Positions 30,585-41,519 of a DNA stretch of 64,000 nt are shown piece by piece. Positions within the stretch are counted from its first letter, which is position 1. The number at the start of each line of letters is the position of its first letter. The position numbers were made by a program, and so were the translations under genes. The DNA comes from Bacteroidaceae bacterium (lineage in GTDB: Bacteria > Bacteroidota > Bacteroidia > Bacteroidales > Bacteroidaceae). Below the pieces are notes generated by a model that was given only the letters and a program-made list of their open reading frames with translations, had not been told where the DNA came from and ran no database searches. The stretch covers positions 80,696 through 144,695 of the forward strand of contig CABIVS010000008.1 in assembly GCA_902362375.1 (NCBI GenBank). The letters run 5' to 3'.

Positions 30585-30638
30585 TTTAAAATAAATATCC
30601 CAATGATTGAATTCAATCATTGGGATATTTATTTTAAA
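30585..30638 (+). terminator. 54-nt perfect palindrome after dapA
   Basis: The two 27-nt arms are exact reverse complements with no spacer (centre GAATTC at 30609-30614): TTTAAAATAAATATCCCAAT begins the left arm and its complement ends the right. As RNA it would give a long hairpin flanked by A and U-rich ends, probably a bidirectional terminator for dapA. Confidence 0.8.
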
Positions 30639-31026
30639 TCAGCCTATGATTTATTTTAAAACGGCCGCTGTCTATTGTGAAAGAGGTATATTTCTTATTA
30701 ATTACGTTTTTTGATACAGGTTTTTCACCTTTCTAAAGCATAGCTATTTGAGGGCTTGATAAGAATTCTAATAGCCATTGACATATTTCATTTCCAAACA
30801 AGGTGAAAAGGCTGTGTAAGAGTTGCCCTTCACCCGTAAACGACTTATTTGTAGGGAGCCCGGAAGAAAGGTGAAGGTGAAGAGGGTATTGAAAACAAGG
30901 GATATGAGGGGATGTATTGCTTGTTTATAATGGCTGACTTTTGAATCTTTTAGTTTAGTTATAGCTAATTTCTTCGATGAAATGGGGGAAAATAAAAATC
31001 CTCCGCATCAAATGCAGAGGATTTCG
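30639..31026. other. Intergenic region between dapA and the tRNA cluster
   Basis: No gene is supported. The stretch has scattered GGTGAAAAGG / TTTCACCTTT complementary pieces (about 30722-30736 and 30803-30813, again near 30870), which could fold weakly. It may contain remnants of a repeat. Confidence 0.4.
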
Positions 31027-31100
31027 TGATCGCGACAGGATTCAAACCTGTAACCGGCTGATCCGTAGTCAGCTACTCTATTCAGTTGAGCTACGCGACC
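31027..31100 (-). tRNA. tRNA-Arg (anticodon ACG), copy 1
   Basis: On the minus strand a 74-nt cloverleaf folds: acceptor GGTCGCG with CGCGATC, D stem GCTC/GAGT, anticodon stem GCTGA/TCAGC with loop CTACGGA (anticodon ACG), T arm ACAGG-TTTGAAT-CCTGT, discriminator A. No CCA is encoded. The A34 is probably edited to inosine so that it reads CGU, CGC and CGA. It is the last of three nearly identical copies. Confidence 0.93.
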
Positions 31101-31129
31101 TCAAATAATATAACTTGTAAATTTTTCAG

Positions 31130-31203
31130 TGACCGCGACAGGATTCAAACCTGTAACCGGCTGATCCGTAGTCAGCTACTCTATTCAGTTGAGCTACGCG
31201 GCC
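31130..31203 (-). tRNA. tRNA-Arg (anticodon ACG), copy 2
   Basis: Same 74-nt cloverleaf as its neighbours, with anticodon ACG. The acceptor stem is GGCCGCG with CGCGGTC: relative to the other copies the third pair has changed from T-A to C-G on both sides, a compensatory change that keeps the stem and argues the copy is functional. Confidence 0.93.
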
Positions 31204-31223
31204 ATTCTGTTAATTCAAAAAAG

Positions 31224-31297
31224 TGATCGCGACAGGATTCAAACCTGTAACCGGCTGATCCGTAGTCAGCTACTCTATTCAGTTGAGCTACGCGACC
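31224..31297 (-). tRNA. tRNA-Arg (anticodon ACG), copy 3 (promoter-proximal)
   Basis: The sequence is identical to copy 1 over the 74-nt cloverleaf. It is the first transcribed copy, 22 bases after the promoter box. The three genes with 20-29-nt spacers probably form one transcript. Confidence 0.93.
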
Positions 31298-31318
31298 GTT
31301 ATTTTGTTTTAACGGGTG

Positions 31319-31326
31319 CAAAGATA
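31319..31326 (-). promoter_or_regulatory. -7 box of the tRNA-Arg cluster
   Basis: The minus strand reads TATCTTTGCACC here, with TTGC about 20 bases further upstream as a candidate -33 element. Confidence 0.65.
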
Positions 31327-31376
31327 CGGACTTTTCCCGAATTAGCAAGCTTTTCACCGACTTTTTTTGTAGAAAA

Positions 31377-33674
31377 TTATTCTATGAACCGATAATTGAA
31401 TAGTTGTAAACCTATACTTAGTCCGACATTCCACTCCCTTTTCGGTGAGCTATAATGATTTACATATGCAGAGATATCTCCAAAAGGCAATTGACATACA
31501 ACAGAAATTTCTCCTAAATATTCAAACTTGGAGAAAGCTTTTCCGTAATATGCTTTATTCAACGAGTTTTTTTCGATTGGATAAATAGGCATAAAACCAT
31601 AGAATTCTCCCCGGAGATGGAACATCTGGCTTAAACGGTAAATAGGCCGAATGCCGGCTCCGACAAATTGATTGGCACGAAAGGCTTCATTGTAGGTCAA
31701 TTTGCTATGTAATGTAGGGGAAAACTCTCCGGCTTGCATCATTGTTGCCGTATAGTTCTCGGAGAAGTTTTTGGAGGCATACAGGGCTTTCAAATACCAT
31801 CCTAAAACCCAATGTTCACTCATATTATGATATTTCTCTTTCATATAAGATAATTGCAGCCAGGAGTGATGATCTTTGTTGTTACTGGTCGTACTTCCTT
31901 CGCCCGGATAGAATCGTTCTTTTCCAACGAAAATCTGGGCTACAAGGGCTTCTCTGTATCCACGTGTAGGATATTGTTTGGAATTAAGGGTACTTCCATT
32001 AAAACTAATTGATCCACCGAACAAATCATAGCGGCTTTTATCAAATTTGTCATTTCCAAAGTCAATGACACTTTTTTGAAAATATTTATCCTCTATTCTT
32101 GCAATTCCTACTCCAAACTCTGCTCGTTTGCTCGAAAGGAAAGGTAATCCAACCTGTAATTTCAAGAAACGTTCGTCTTTTTGGTTAAAGGCTGGTTTGT
32201 TATTTCGCGAAAAAAGTTTGTCCTTTTTAAAATAGTCGAAAGTGCTGATCGAACCTATGAGACGGTAAGAGGTAGGAATGGCAGTGGCAAAGTCTATTTT
32301 TGCCATAAATTGCACGTTGTTATATACCTTTCCAAGCTGTCCGTCAAGAATAAACTCTTTGGCATAGTAGTTTAAGTCCTGATAACTAAGTCCCAGGTAG
32401 ATCTGATTCGAATTAGAGGTGGATATGTTACCTCCCAGCCGTACAGCAAAGTTGTTTTCCAGTTTGACTTTTAAATGCAGATCATAGGTGTCATCTTCCG
32501 GATTATAAATTGCATGCGGTATGATTTCTGAAATCATTTTATCTGATAGCAATCGAAAATAACCTTGTTTTAAATCTTCATAGGTAAATTCTTTGTTATC
32601 TGACTTATGAAACTCTTTCTTTATATATGCTTGTTGTTGTGGATTAGCTCCATCAATGATGATATTTTTAAAACGTAGTTCCGGGAAATTACTACGGTAT
32701 ACCATTCTCCTTAAACGAATATTGTCCAGATTCACACGCCGATGGATACGGCTTTTGATAGAATCCATCATGCTGATGGTTCGATTATATCCTATATCAT
32801 GTAATTCGTCGATGCGTTGAAAATCCATCAAGTTGACATTGTCATATTTGAACGTCATTAAAATCCCCATAGAGTCCGGAATAGAATAATCGGTTTTCTG
32901 CATCACCATATTCTCAATTTGACTCATGAGGTCATTTTCCTTGGGTTTAGTGGGATTGGTGGATACAACGCTTCCTATAATGACATCCGGATGGAAATCA
33001 TCTCTCATGACGTCCGTGGGAAAGTTATTATAGATACCTCCATCGTAGGCCAGTACATTGTCTATTTCAATGGGTTTAAACATGAAAGGGAAGCTCATGG
33101 AAGCTCTGACGGCATCTCCTAAATCTCCTTCCTTCATGACTAACTGTTTTTTATTGTACACATCGGACGCAATGCAACGGAAAGGAACAAAAAGTTTATC
33201 AAAATCTCCCTTACAAGCGGCCGTAGCACGTGCATATAGGTCAACAAATACGAGATTCATTTGAATCGGGTTGACAACACTGGTAGGCAGGAATTGAGGT
33301 TTTAAACTCTTCAGTGAATCTTTGAATGAAAAACGAATATTGAAAAATTCGGGAGTGGGAAGATTCTTTTTGAAATGGTATACATATTTCTCTTCCACCT
33401 CTCCGGAATACCATCGTTTAAAGTCCTCCGATTTGAGCAGTTCTACCATGTCATCAGGAGAATACCCCATAGCATACAAAGAGCCGATAATAGCTCCCAT
33501 GGAAGTACCTGCAATGTAGTCAATAGGGATGTTATTTTCTTCCAATGCGCGAATGATACCAATGTGTGTCATTCCTTTGGCGCCACCACCGCTTAATACA
33601 AGTCCTACTTTTTGGGCATGGATAGCCGGAATAATCAGCCATAAAGTAATGAACACTAAAAAAATCTTTCTCAT
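31377..33674 (-). CDS. Patatin-like phospholipase fused to a BamA-like outer-membrane barrel
   Basis: The protein has 765 residues from the chosen start, where a signal peptide begins (MRKIFLVFITLWLIIPAIHA). The patatin domain has GGGAKGMTH (oxyanion hole), the nucleophile elbow AGTSMGAIIG and the Asp of YDGGIYNNFP, so a Ser-Asp dyad is intact. It is followed by a POTRA-like segment (FKNIIIDGANPQQQAYI) and a surface-antigen beta-barrel to the C-terminus. The layout is that of Pseudomonas PlpD, a type Vd autotransporter in which the barrel anchors or exports the lipase. The frame reaches 33728, but its first 18 residues are not signal-like. Confidence 0.87.
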   Translation of the reverse strand: MRKIFLVFITLWLIIPAIHAQKVGLVLSGGGAKGMTHIGIIRALEENNIPIDYIAGTSMGAIIGSLYAMGYSPDDMVELLKSEDFKRWYSGEVEEKYVYHFKKNLPTPEFFNIRFSFKDSLKSLKPQFLPTSVVNPIQMNLVFVDLYARATAACKGDFDKLFVPFRCIASDVYNKKQLVMKEGDLGDAVRASMSFPFMFKPIEIDNVLAYDGGIYNNFPTDVMRDDFHPDVIIGSVVSTNPTKPKENDLMSQIENMVMQKTDYSIPDSMGILMTFKYDNVNLMDFQRIDELHDIGYNRTISMMDSIKSRIHRRVNLDNIRLRRMVYRSNFPELRFKNIIIDGANPQQQAYIKKEFHKSDNKEFTYEDLKQGYFRLLSDKMISEIIPHAIYNPEDDTYDLHLKVKLENNFAVRLGGNISTSNSNQIYLGLSYQDLNYYAKEFILDGQLGKVYNNVQFMAKIDFATAIPTSYRLIGSISTFDYFKKDKLFSRNNKPAFNQKDERFLKLQVGLPFLSSKRAEFGVGIARIEDKYFQKSVIDFGNDKFDKSRYDLFGGSISFNGSTLNSKQYPTRGYREALVAQIFVGKERFYPGEGSTTSNNKDHHSWLQLSYMKEKYHNMSEHWVLGWYLKALYASKNFSENYTATMMQAGEFSPTLHSKLTYNEAFRANQFVGAGIRPIYRLSQMFHLRGEFYGFMPIYPIEKNSLNKAYYGKAFSKFEYLGEISVVCQLPFGDISAYVNHYSSPKREWNVGLSIGLQLFNYRFIE

Positions 33675-33772
33675 AACCCAAATCAAACAATTGAATTTTT
33701 TGTCTATTAAGTGTTCAAATATATACAATACTTTTCAATTAATCGATATTTTGCCGATCGTTTTAAATTGAA

Positions 33773-33812
33773 AAAGAGCATTACAACGTGTATTTAACGT
33801 TGAATGCTCTTT
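33773..33812 (-). terminator. Intrinsic terminator after htpG
   Basis: AAAGAGCATT, then AACGT, pair with ACGTT and AATGCTCTTT (small bulges between). It lies 34 bases beyond the htpG stop on the minus strand. Confidence 0.8.
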
Positions 33813-33845
33813 CTTGAAGTATGTGTTATGTTTAAAGGGGCGATA

Positions 33846-35891
33846 TTAAATCAGCTCAATGCTACGTTTTACGAAGTTATTCAAAGCTTCACCTCTTAAC
33901 ATATTGTTTTGAAGTAAGGCCAGATCGATAAGCTGGCGGATAACTTTGTTATTGCTTGCATAGCCGATAAAGATAGCTTCTTTCTTGCTTTTCAGATCAT
34001 CCCACTTCTTGTCGAGATCGTTTAATTCATCTTTTTCAGCTGTCGGGATGTCTTCTTCTTTTTTATCCTTCTGTTTGTCTTTCAACTCATTACGTTGTTT
34101 GTTGACGTTATCCATTTCGGAGAGTATCGGAGCTACTTCTGCTTGACAGGCATTCTCTTCTTCATTCAATACTTGTTTTATCAACTTGTGGTCTGAATTC
34201 AGGATCAGATTGAACATGTCAGGCATTTCGCCGTAGAAGCTCATTCCGGCTTGAATATTCGCCATTTCTTTCATACGACGCATATATTCGCTTTGAGTAA
34301 TCATGACCGGAGCCGAATTTTCTCCCAACGCCTGCGTCATCACATTGAATTCAACCTTATCCATTTTAGGCAATTGGCTCTTGAAGGCTGTTGTGATTGC
34401 ATCTTGTTTGTTGGCTTCCAGAGTTTCACCTTTCTTGTCTTCTTTTACAATCAGATTGTCAACAACATCACTGTCTACACGAGTGAAACGGGATTTCTCA
34501 AGTTTTTGCTCCAACATACTTACCATAGCTACATCTAACTGGCCATCCATGAGTAAGACATTGTAGCCTTTGTTGGTTGCAGCTTCAATATAGCTGTATT
34601 GTTCGTCCTTGTTATTTGCATACAGATAGATTAGATTTCCATCTTTGTCTGTCTGGTTATCTTTAATAAGGGTCTGGTATTCATCGAATGTGTAATGCTT
34701 GTCATTTGTATCGGTGAAAAGGGCGAATTTTTGCGCTTTATCATAGAAATCCTCTTGTGTGAGCATTCCATAATTGATAAATATTTTCAAGTCATTCCAC
34801 TTTTCTTCAAACTGCTTACGATCATTCTTGAATATAGACTGCAAACGGTCGGAAACTTTCTTGGTGATATAAGTTGAAATCTTCTTCACGTTTGAGTCGC
34901 TTTGCAAGTATGAACGGGAAACGTTCAACGGAATATCCGGAGAATCTATTACTCCATGTAACAAAGTCAGGAAGTCCGGCACAATGCCTTCAACAGAGTC
35001 TGTTACATATACTTGATTGCAATATAACTGAATCTTGTTCTTATTTAATTCAATATTGCTCTTTACCTTCGGGAAGTAGAGGATACCAGTCAGATGGAAT
35101 GGATAATCCACATTCAAGTGAATCCAGAAGAGTGGTTCATCAGACATCGGATATAGCTTGCTATAGAATGATTTGTAATCTTCATCCGAAAGTTCGCTAG
35201 GCTTGCGTGTCCACAAAGGAGTGGTATCATTGATTATATTATCTTCAGCCGTTTCTACCTGTTTGCCGTCTTTCCATTCTTTCTTTTTTCCAAATGCAAT
35301 AGGAACAGGAAGGAAGCTGCAATATTTCTTCAGAAGTTCGGAGATACGTGCTTCTTCGAGGAATTCTTTGCAGTCATCATCAATGTATAAGATGATATCT
35401 GATCCACGGTCGGCTTTTTCTATTTCTTCAATAGTGAATTCAGGGCTGCCATCACAAGTCCATTTTACGGCTTTTGCATCGTCTCTGTATGATTTAGTGA
35501 TGATCTCCACTTTCTTTGCAACCATAAAGGCAGAGTAGAAGCCAAGTCCGAAATGTCCGATAATGGCATTTGCGTCGTTCTTATACTTCTCCAGGAAGTC
35601 ATTAGCTCCGGAGAAAGCTATTTGATTGATGTACTTCTCTATTTCTTCTGCAGTCAAACCGATACCACGATCAGAAATGGTAATAGTATCTTTGCCTAAT
35701 TCAACGTGAACAGTTAAGTCACCCAGTTCACCTTTGAATTCGCCAATAGAAGCAAGCGTATTCAACTTCTGAGTGGCATCTACCGCATTGGATACTAACT
35801 CGCGCAGAAAAATCTCATGGTCACTGTACAAAAACTTTTTAATGATAGGGAAAATGTTTTCTGTTGTAACCCCAATATTACCTTTTTGCAT
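33846..35891 (-). CDS. htpG: Molecular chaperone HtpG (Hsp90)
   Basis: This 681-residue cytosolic Hsp90 has the N-terminal GHKL ATPase (IFLRELVSNAVDATQKL, DRGIGLTAEEIEKYINQIAFSG, GHFGLGFYSAFMVA), the middle domain (LYCNQVYVTDSVEGIVPDFL, IDSPDIPLNVSRSYLQ) and a C-terminal dimerisation domain. A charged Lys/Asp/Glu-rich segment near residue 600 (KDKQKDKKEEDIPTAEKDEL) extends it past the E. coli length of 624. Such insertions are seen in Bacteroidetes HtpG. It is transcribed alone. Confidence 0.95.
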   Translation of the reverse strand: MQKGNIGVTTENIFPIIKKFLYSDHEIFLRELVSNAVDATQKLNTLASIGEFKGELGDLTVHVELGKDTITISDRGIGLTAEEIEKYINQIAFSGANDFLEKYKNDANAIIGHFGLGFYSAFMVAKKVEIITKSYRDDAKAVKWTCDGSPEFTIEEIEKADRGSDIILYIDDDCKEFLEEARISELLKKYCSFLPVPIAFGKKKEWKDGKQVETAEDNIINDTTPLWTRKPSELSDEDYKSFYSKLYPMSDEPLFWIHLNVDYPFHLTGILYFPKVKSNIELNKNKIQLYCNQVYVTDSVEGIVPDFLTLLHGVIDSPDIPLNVSRSYLQSDSNVKKISTYITKKVSDRLQSIFKNDRKQFEEKWNDLKIFINYGMLTQEDFYDKAQKFALFTDTNDKHYTFDEYQTLIKDNQTDKDGNLIYLYANNKDEQYSYIEAATNKGYNVLLMDGQLDVAMVSMLEQKLEKSRFTRVDSDVVDNLIVKEDKKGETLEANKQDAITTAFKSQLPKMDKVEFNVMTQALGENSAPVMITQSEYMRRMKEMANIQAGMSFYGEMPDMFNLILNSDHKLIKQVLNEEENACQAEVAPILSEMDNVNKQRNELKDKQKDKKEEDIPTAEKDELNDLDKKWDDLKSKKEAIFIGYASNNKVIRQLIDLALLQNNMLRGEALNNFVKRSIELI

Positions 35892-35954
35892 AATACGTAT
35901 ATTTTTTAGTTTATCTATTGATTAATTTTAATTGATGTTTGTCCATATAGAGAC

Positions 35955-35985
35955 AAAAAAAATGCCAGACCCGAAGGTCTGACAT
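35955..35985 (-). terminator. Intrinsic terminator after clpC
   Basis: AATGCCAGACC and GGTCTGACATT pair (one mismatch) around CGAA. On the minus strand the hairpin is followed by a run of Ts. It lies about 40 bases past the clpC stop. Confidence 0.85.
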
Positions 35986-36024
35986 TATGGCATATAAAAT
36001 TATTTTCTTATTCAGGAAATAACT

Positions 36025-38553
36025 CTATTTCGGAGAAACAACTTTCATCTCCAATTCGCCTTTTTCTTCATTAAGGGTTACTTGAATAGTATCTCCCTCT
36101 TTTAAAGACGAGGAAATGATGAGCTCGGATAAACCATCCTCCAGATAGGTTTGAATTGCGCGTTTCAAAGGACGGGCGCCATATTGTACGTCATATCCCT
36201 TGCTAGCGATGAATTCTTTCGCCTTATCTTCAATAACAAGCTTGTAACCAATAGATTCTATTCTATTGTACAATCCTTTTAACTCTATATCTATAATCTT
36301 TGTTATCGCTTCCAGAGAAAGTTGATCAAACGTGATAATCTCATCTACACGATTGATGAATTCAGGCGCGAATGATTTATTTAGAGCTTTTTGTATTACA
36401 CTTCGCGAGAATTCTTTATCATCCAGGCGACTTTGTGTCGCAAAACCGACACCACGTCCAAATTCTTTCAGCTGGCGGGTTCCGATATTGGAAGTCATGA
36501 TAATAACGGTATTTTTGAAATCTACCATTCTGCCATAACTGTCAGTCAGACGACCCTCATCCATTACCTGAAGCAGGATATTGAATACATCCGGATGTGC
36601 TTTTTCTATTTCATCAAGCAATACAATAGAGTATGGTTTACGGCGCACTTTTTCTGTCAGCTGGCCACCTTCTTCATATCCTACGTATCCCGGAGGTGCT
36701 CCAACCAAACGTGAAACAGTGAACTTTTCCATATATTCACTCATATCGATACGAATCAGTGCATCGGCAGAACCGAACATATACTTGGCCAATTCTTTTG
36801 CTAAGTGAGTTTTACCAACTCCTGTCGGACCTAAGAACATAAACGTGCCAATGGGCTTATTGGGGTCTTTGAGTCCTACACGGCTTCGCAAAATGGCTTT
36901 GACCAACTTTTCTATCGCTGTGTCTTGTGCGATGACTTTAGCTTGCAAATCTTCTTTCATACCTGCTAACTTGATGCCTTCAGCCTGTGCCATTCGTTGT
37001 ACTGGAATGCCTGACATCATTGAGATAACATTGGCAATTTCTTCTGCATCAACAGTTTGCCTGTTTTCTTTTAGATTGGCTTCCCATTCTTTTTTCATCT
37101 CATCCAATTGGATAGAAAGCTCTTTTTCCTTATCGCGGAAGCTAGCTGCAAGTTCAAAATTCTGCGATTTTACAGCTTCATTTTTCTTATTTTTAGCTTC
37201 TTCGATCAGTTTTTCCTGTTCTTCTATCTCTTTGGGTACATTGACATTAGTAAGATGTACACGTGAGCCGGCTTCATCTAAAGCATCAATGGCTTTATCA
37301 GGGAAATTACGATCTGTGATATAGCGGTCTGTCAGCTTGACACATGCTTCCAATGCTTCATCCGTATAATACACATTGTGATGATCTTCATACTTATCCT
37401 TGATATTACGCAAAATCTGCAGAGTTTCGGCAGCAGTAGTCGGTTCTACGATTACTTTCTGGAAACGGCGTTCCAAAGCGCCATCTTTCTCAATATTCTT
37501 ACGATATTCATCAAGAGTGGTGGCACCGATACATTGTATTTCTCCTCTTGCCAATGCTGGTTTTAACATATTGGCAGCATCCATAGAACCTGCTGCAGAG
37601 CCTGCACCAACAATCGTGTGAATTTCATCAATGAATAATATAACATTCGGATTCTTCTGCAATTCATTGAGAATGGAACGGATACGTTCTTCAAATTGTC
37701 CACGATACTTTGTTCCCGCTACAACAGCAGTCATGTCAAGAGCAACGACTCGTTTATCAAACAGGATACGTGAAACCTTTTTCTGAATGATTCTCAATGC
37801 AAGGCCTTCAACAATCGCTGATTTTCCTACACCGGGTTCACCAATCAGAATCGGGTTATTCTTTTTGCGCCGACTTAAGATCTGCGCTAAACGTTCGATT
37901 TCTCTTTCTCTGCCCACGACAGGATCCAACCGCCCTTCTTCTGCCGCTTTTGTCATGTCAGTACCAAAATTGTCAAGTACCGGCGTATCATTAGACGGCT
38001 TCTTGGAAGCGGTTTGCGCCTGTTGGCGTTCATCCGAACCACCTCTGCCGGAACGAGGAGAAGACATTTCTTCGTCATCCTCATCGTCTTCCGAAAAGCC
38101 CATACCGGAATTGATATCCGGCTGCAATGTAGCTTGCTCCAGTACTTTCACATAGTTTATATCGTTTGCTTCAAGTACGGAAGCCGCCATATTGTTTTTT
38201 TCTCTTAAAATAGCCAATAATACATGTTCTGTATCAGCGATGTTACTTTTCATTCCACGAGCTTCTAAAATACACATTTTTAATATTTTTGCCGCATCAT
38301 TAGATAACGGTACCTCTGCATCAGGCAATAACATATCATCAGCTTCTGCCTTCAGCTGAGCTTCAATCTGTTGCTTTATAGCAGCCAGATTGGTGTTGAG
38401 TTTAGACAATATCTCGATAGCTTTTCCTTCACCGTCACGGAGTATTCCCAGAAGCAGGTGTTCGGGACCTATATACCTACTTCTCAACCGATTCGCTTCT
38501 TCCTTACTATAGACGATAATGTCGGAAACTCTTTGTGAGAATTGATTATTCAT
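36025..38553 (-). CDS. clpC: ClpC-type AAA+ chaperone of the Clp protease
   Basis: This 842-residue hexameric unfoldase feeds ClpP. The N-terminal domain has two Clp_N repeats (residues 1-150), followed by a Ser/Gly/acidic linker ([14 protein letters not shown]), the first AAA+ module (Walker [14 protein letters not shown]), a UVR-like middle coil (about 415-475) and the second AAA+ module ([14 protein letters not shown], with FGRGVGF resembling the ClpP-docking VGF loop). These features separate ClpC from ClpB and ClpA. No McsA/McsB or CtsR genes are adjacent. Confidence 0.93.
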   Translation of the reverse strand: MNNQFSQRVSDIIVYSKEEANRLRSRYIGPEHLLLGILRDGEGKAIEILSKLNTNLAAIKQQIEAQLKAEADDMLLPDAEVPLSNDAAKILKMCILEARGMKSNIADTEHVLLAILREKNNMAASVLEANDINYVKVLEQATLQPDINSGMGFSEDDEDDEEMSSPRSGRGGSDERQQAQTASKKPSNDTPVLDNFGTDMTKAAEEGRLDPVVGREREIERLAQILSRRKKNNPILIGEPGVGKSAIVEGLALRIIQKKVSRILFDKRVVALDMTAVVAGTKYRGQFEERIRSILNELQKNPNVILFIDEIHTIVGAGSAAGSMDAANMLKPALARGEIQCIGATTLDEYRKNIEKDGALERRFQKVIVEPTTAAETLQILRNIKDKYEDHHNVYYTDEALEACVKLTDRYITDRNFPDKAIDALDEAGSRVHLTNVNVPKEIEEQEKLIEEAKNKKNEAVKSQNFELAASFRDKEKELSIQLDEMKKEWEANLKENRQTVDAEEIANVISMMSGIPVQRMAQAEGIKLAGMKEDLQAKVIAQDTAIEKLVKAILRSRVGLKDPNKPIGTFMFLGPTGVGKTHLAKELAKYMFGSADALIRIDMSEYMEKFTVSRLVGAPPGYVGYEEGGQLTEKVRRKPYSIVLLDEIEKAHPDVFNILLQVMDEGRLTDSYGRMVDFKNTVIIMTSNIGTRQLKEFGRGVGFATQSRLDDKEFSRSVIQKALNKSFAPEFINRVDEIITFDQLSLEAITKIIDIELKGLYNRIESIGYKLVIEDKAKEFIASKGYDVQYGARPLKRAIQTYLEDGLSELIISSSLKEGDTIQVTLNEEKGELEMKVVSPK

Positions 38554-38910
38554 ACTTTTTTCCTCTTCTTCTAAGGGTTATTCACTGGCAAATATACGCA
38601 TTTAATCAAGTTTGTATTGCAATATTTGCTTTATTTCTTATATCTACAAATGGCGTGCCATAAAAACAGTGTATTTGTATTATATATATAAGGTATAACA
38701 AATAACAGGCTCTTTTTTGCCGATGTTATTTATCTTTCCATATTATATTTATCGTTTTTATCTTTTTATTTTCGTATTTTAAAGTTTAGTGGGTTATCGT
38801 CCCGGTCATGATAAAACTTTCTTTCTAAAAACTTTCGTATATCGGGGAAAAGTAGTACTTTAGCGTGGTTTTTCACAAACCGTAGAATGTATAATTAATA
38901 ATCATTTTAA
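38554..38910. promoter_or_regulatory. Divergent promoter region between clpC and gyrA
   Basis: This is a 357-bp AT-rich gap between divergent genes with no supported ORF. A TATATATATA tract lies at about 38681-38690. Before gyrA, TAGTACTTTAGCG (38854-38866) is a weak -7 candidate. I see no CIRCE or CtsR-like operator by eye. Confidence 0.4.
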
Positions 38911-41487
38911 ATGCTTGAACAAGACAGAATTATAAAGATTAACATCGAGGAGGAAATGAAGTCATCGTACATTGACTACTCCATGTCGGTCATCGTTTCG
39001 CGTGCCCTTCCGGATGTTAGAGATGGATTTAAGCCTGTTCACCGTAGAATTTTATACGGAATGATGGAATTAGGCAATACTTCAGACAAACCTTATAAAA
39101 AGTCAGCGAGAATCGTGGGTGAGGTACTTGGTAAGTATCATCCTCATGGGGATTCTTCTGTCTATTTTGCAATGGTACGTATGGCGCAGGAATGGGCAAT
39201 GCGTTATCCTTTGGTAGATGGACAGGGGAACTTTGGTTCTGTGGATGGTGATAGCCCTGCTGCTATGCGTTATACAGAAGCTCGTCTTAATAAGTTGGGT
39301 GAAGCAATGATGGATGACCTGTATAAGGAAACCGTTGATTTTGAACCTAACTTTGATAATACACTGGTGGAACCTAAGGTGATGCCGACGCGTATCCCGA
39401 ACCTTTTGGTGAACGGAGCATCCGGTATTGCTGTTGGTATGGCTACCAATATGCCTCCTCATAATCTTTCGGAAGTGATTGAAGCATGTGATGCATATAT
39501 TGATAATCCGGAAATTACGGTAGAGGAACTGATGGAATTTGTCAAAGCACCGGATTTCCCTACCGGCGGATATATATATGGTGTGAGTGGGGTACGCGAA
39601 GCATATTTGACAGGTCGCGGACGTGTAATTATGCGTGCGAAAGCTGAAATTGAAAGCGGACAAACACATGACAAGATCGTAATAACAGAGATTCCTTATA
39701 ATGTAAATAAGGCCGAACTGATTAAATATATTGCTGATCTTGTAAATGATAAGAAGATAGAAGGTATCTCAAATGCCAACGATGAGTCTGACCGTGATGG
39801 TATGCGTATTGTTATTGACATAAAACGTGATGCAAATGCAAGTGTAGTGTTGAATAAACTCTATAAAATGACAGCTTTGCAGACCTCTTTTGGCGTTAAC
39901 AATGTGGCTTTGGTTCATGGACGTCCAAAAACGTTGAATCTAAGAGATTTAATTAAATATTTCATTGAGCATAGACACGAAGTTGTTATTCGTCGTACTC
40001 AGTTCGATCTTCGTAAGGCGAAAGAGCGTGCGCACATTCTTGAAGGTCTGATCATTGCTTCGGATAATATTGATGAAGTAATTCGTATCATTCGTGCTGC
40101 AAAAACTCCGAATGATGCTATAACAGGCTTGATTGAGCGATTTAACCTGACAGAAATTCAGGCTCGCGCAATTGTAGAAATGCGTTTGCGTCAGTTAACT
40201 GGTCTGATGCAGGATCAACTTCATGCAGAATACGAAGAAATAATGAAGCAAATAGCTTATTTGGAAAGTATTCTGGCTGATGAGGAAGTATGCCGTCAGG
40301 TAATGAAAGAGGAATTGTTAGAAGTTAAAGCGAAATATGGAGATGTACGTCGTTCTGAAATTGTTTATTCTTCAGAGGAATTTAATCCGGAAGACTTCTA
40401 TGCAGATGATCAGATGATTATTACAATTTCTCATATGGGGTATATTAAACGTACACCATTGACCGAATTCCGTGCACAAAATCGTGGTGGAGTAGGTTCG
40501 AAAGGAACGGAAACCCGTGATGAAGACTTTGTTGAGCATATTTATCCTGCTACTATGCACAATACCATGATGTTCTTTACACAAAAGGGTAAGTGTTATT
40601 GGTTGAAAGTATATGAAATACCTGAAGGAACGAAGAATTCTAAGGGCCGTGCTATTCAGAACTTGTTGAATATTGATTCAGATGATAATGTAACTGCATA
40701 CTTGCGTGTGAAGAGTTTAGAGGATTCAGAGTTCATCAATAGTCACTATGTATTATTCTGTACTAAGAAAGGTGTAATAAAGAAGACATTGCTTGAACAG
40801 TATTCTCGTCCCCGTCAGAATGGTGTAAATGCTATAACTATCCGTGAAGATGATAGCGTAATTGAAGTTCGTATGACGAATGGAAATAATGAAATCATCA
40901 TTGCAAACCGCAATGGACGTGCAATTCGTTTCCATGAGGCAGCAGTTCGTGTAATGGGACGTACAGCAACAGGTGTACGTGGTATTACGTTGGATAATGA
41001 TGGTCAGGATGAAGTAATAGGAATGATTTGTATTAAAGATTTGGAGACAGAATCTGTAATGGTAGTTTCTGAACAAGGATATGGTAAACGTTCTGAAATT
41101 GAGGACTATCGTAAAACGAACCGTGGAGGTAAGGGTGTGAAGACTATGAATATTACCGAAAAGACAGGTAAGTTGGTAACAATCAAATCAGTAACCGATG
41201 AAAATGACTTGATGATTATCAATAAGTCTGGTATCACTATTCGTTTGAAGGTAGCGGATGTTCGTATAATGGGCCGTGCTACTCAAGGCGTTCGTCTGAT
41301 AAATCTTGAAAAACGTAACGACCAGATTGGTTCGGTATGTAAGGTTATGACAGAAAGTCTTGAAGATGAAATTCCGGCAGAAGAGGCAGAGGGTACAATC
41401 GTGAGTGATCCGAATGCTGATGCTCCTGATATTGATGATGTAGCGGACGTAAATGAAAACGAAAGCAATAACGAAATTGAGGAATAG
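38911..41487 (+). CDS. gyrA: DNA gyrase subunit A
   Basis: This 858-residue breakage-reunion subunit of gyrase has the active-site Tyr121 in MRYTEARL. The quinolone-resistance region reads [16 protein letters not shown]; Ser82, the residue whose change gives quinolone resistance in B. fragilis, is unsubstituted. The C-terminal beta-pinwheel includes the GyrA box ([10 protein letters not shown]), confirming gyrase rather than ParC. The acidic tail (after residue 830) is typical of GyrA. It is followed after 32 bases by a TPR gene on the same strand. Confidence 0.96.
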   Translation: MLEQDRIIKINIEEEMKSSYIDYSMSVIVSRALPDVRDGFKPVHRRILYGMMELGNTSDKPYKKSARIVGEVLGKYHPHGDSSVYFAMVRMAQEWAMRYPLVDGQGNFGSVDGDSPAAMRYTEARLNKLGEAMMDDLYKETVDFEPNFDNTLVEPKVMPTRIPNLLVNGASGIAVGMATNMPPHNLSEVIEACDAYIDNPEITVEELMEFVKAPDFPTGGYIYGVSGVREAYLTGRGRVIMRAKAEIESGQTHDKIVITEIPYNVNKAELIKYIADLVNDKKIEGISNANDESDRDGMRIVIDIKRDANASVVLNKLYKMTALQTSFGVNNVALVHGRPKTLNLRDLIKYFIEHRHEVVIRRTQFDLRKAKERAHILEGLIIASDNIDEVIRIIRAAKTPNDAITGLIERFNLTEIQARAIVEMRLRQLTGLMQDQLHAEYEEIMKQIAYLESILADEEVCRQVMKEELLEVKAKYGDVRRSEIVYSSEEFNPEDFYADDQMIITISHMGYIKRTPLTEFRAQNRGGVGSKGTETRDEDFVEHIYPATMHNTMMFFTQKGKCYWLKVYEIPEGTKNSKGRAIQNLLNIDSDDNVTAYLRVKSLEDSEFINSHYVLFCTKKGVIKKTLLEQYSRPRQNGVNAITIREDDSVIEVRMTNGNNEIIIANRNGRAIRFHEAAVRVMGRTATGVRGITLDNDGQDEVIGMICIKDLETESVMVVSEQGYGKRSEIEDYRKTNRGGKGVKTMNITEKTGKLVTIKSVTDENDLMIINKSGITIRLKVADVRIMGRATQGVRLINLEKRNDQIGSVCKVMTESLEDEIPAEEAEGTIVSDPNADAPDIDDVADVNENESNNEIEE

Positions 41488-41519
41488 ACATAATATTAAT
41501 AATTAATCAAACAACAATC

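Noticed and set aside
31027..31297. A repeat array with 20-29-base spacers, CRISPR-like at first sight
   Set aside because: Each 74-base unit folds as a tRNA-Arg cloverleaf; no leader or cas genes are present.
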